32,044 nt of DNA, from assembly GCA_910584235.1 (NCBI GenBank), contig CAJTZD010000044.1, positions 1 through 32,044 on the forward strand, given 5' to 3'. Of the stretch, positions 31,750-32,044 are shown one piece after another. Position 1 is the first letter of the stretch. The number at the start of each line of letters is the position of its first letter. The DNA comes from an uncultured Acetatifactor sp. GTDB taxonomy: Bacteria > Bacillota > Clostridia > Lachnospirales > Lachnospiraceae. Made by a program: the position numbers and the translations under genes. The notes beneath the pieces were generated by a model. It had not been told where the DNA came from. It did no database searches and saw only the letters and a list, made by a program, of their open reading frames with translations.

Positions 31750-32044
31750 CTGGTCACAGATTGGCAGACTCTTGGATTTCTGCGCGGCATATTACACTAC
31801 CCAGCTTGTACGGTGTGCGGCATTTTCCTTCGTGCTGATCGGGCTTGTGATGCTGCTCCGGAAGGTATTTTTTCAAGACGGACATTCATAAGGGGGCTGC
31901 TATGGTCATCTTTCCTGCTCATCCCGTTCCTCGGAAAGCTGAAGCTGTTTTATGAGAATAGGGCTGTGGTGGGAATAATGGGACGGATTACGCATGGAAC
32001 CATGACCTGCCTGTGGGCAGACCGCATTTATATGGCGGGCATCC
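31742..32044 (+). pseudogene. BlaR1/MecR1-like M56 sensor, frameshifted, partial
   Basis: ATG 31742 overlaps the end of the BlaI gene by 8 nt. The first frame reads MPDWSQIGRLLDFCAAYYTT, a hydrophobic helix, LLRKVFFQDGHS and stop at 31889-31891. One base out of register the typical M56 continuation appears: TFIRGLLWSSFLLIPFLGKL, KLFYENRAVVGIMGRITHGT, then CLWADRIYMAGI up to the window edge. The switch falls at a run of six T (31868-31873); seven T would restore one frame. So the gene is broken, phase-variable or carries a sequencing error. The HExxH region and sensor domain lie outside the window. Confidence 0.8.

Overview
The window reads as a chromosomal segment of a gut-type Clostridia, most likely Lachnospiraceae. 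The support is the density of ABC exporters and BlaI/M56 pairs, strong AGGAGG ribosome-binding sites, a HrcA/CIRCE heat-shock site, and several coiled-coil proteins of a kind I associate with that family. Nearly all genes are on the + strand. No species is claimed.

Layout. 0.1-5.7 kb: an ABC exporter; the C-terminal remnant of an FtsX-like permease with an intact MacB/LolD-type ATPase; then an XRE regulator with its own operators, translationally linked to a second ABC exporter. 5.7-6.5 kb: the most interesting locus, a complete type III (RNA antitoxin/protein toxin) module. It has a near-consensus promoter, a 5' hairpin, about 3.2 copies of a 38-nt tandem repeat, a strong hairpin, and a ToxN/AbiQ-family endoribonuclease gene. 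The repeat can fold into two hairpins whose loops are complementary. 6.5-10.8 kb: a PgsA-like phosphatidyltransferase and a heterodimeric ABC multidrug exporter with one degenerate and one canonical ATP site. 10.9-14.3 kb: two overlapping genes for large polytopic GT-C-like membrane proteins. 14.5-17.8 kb: uncharacterised charged coiled-coil proteins and one small protein.

17.8-19.9 kb is a gene graveyard: a CPBP protease tail, a tiny membrane protein, an FtsX tail, a long inverted repeat, minus-strand relics of an AlbA_2 (Schlafen-type) protein and an excisionase-like DNA-binding protein, and a frameshifted tyrosine integrase. It abuts tRNA-Gly(GCC), so it looks like a decayed integrative element at a tRNA site.

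20.2-27.1 kb is housekeeping: a beta-CASP metallo-beta-lactamase nuclease, dihydrofolate reductase, branched-chain aminotransferase, a PrsA-like foldase lipoprotein, and HtpG. The htpG gene has a perfect CIRCE operator upstream and encodes two long acidic linkers, one at the position of the eukaryotic Hsp90 charged linker. 27.3-32.0 kb: a BlaI/M56 sensor pair with two clear operator dyads, two small minus-strand genes, and a second BlaI/M56 pair. The second sensor gene is frameshifted at a T6 run and runs off the window end.

All family calls come from reading motifs in the sequence; no database search was run.
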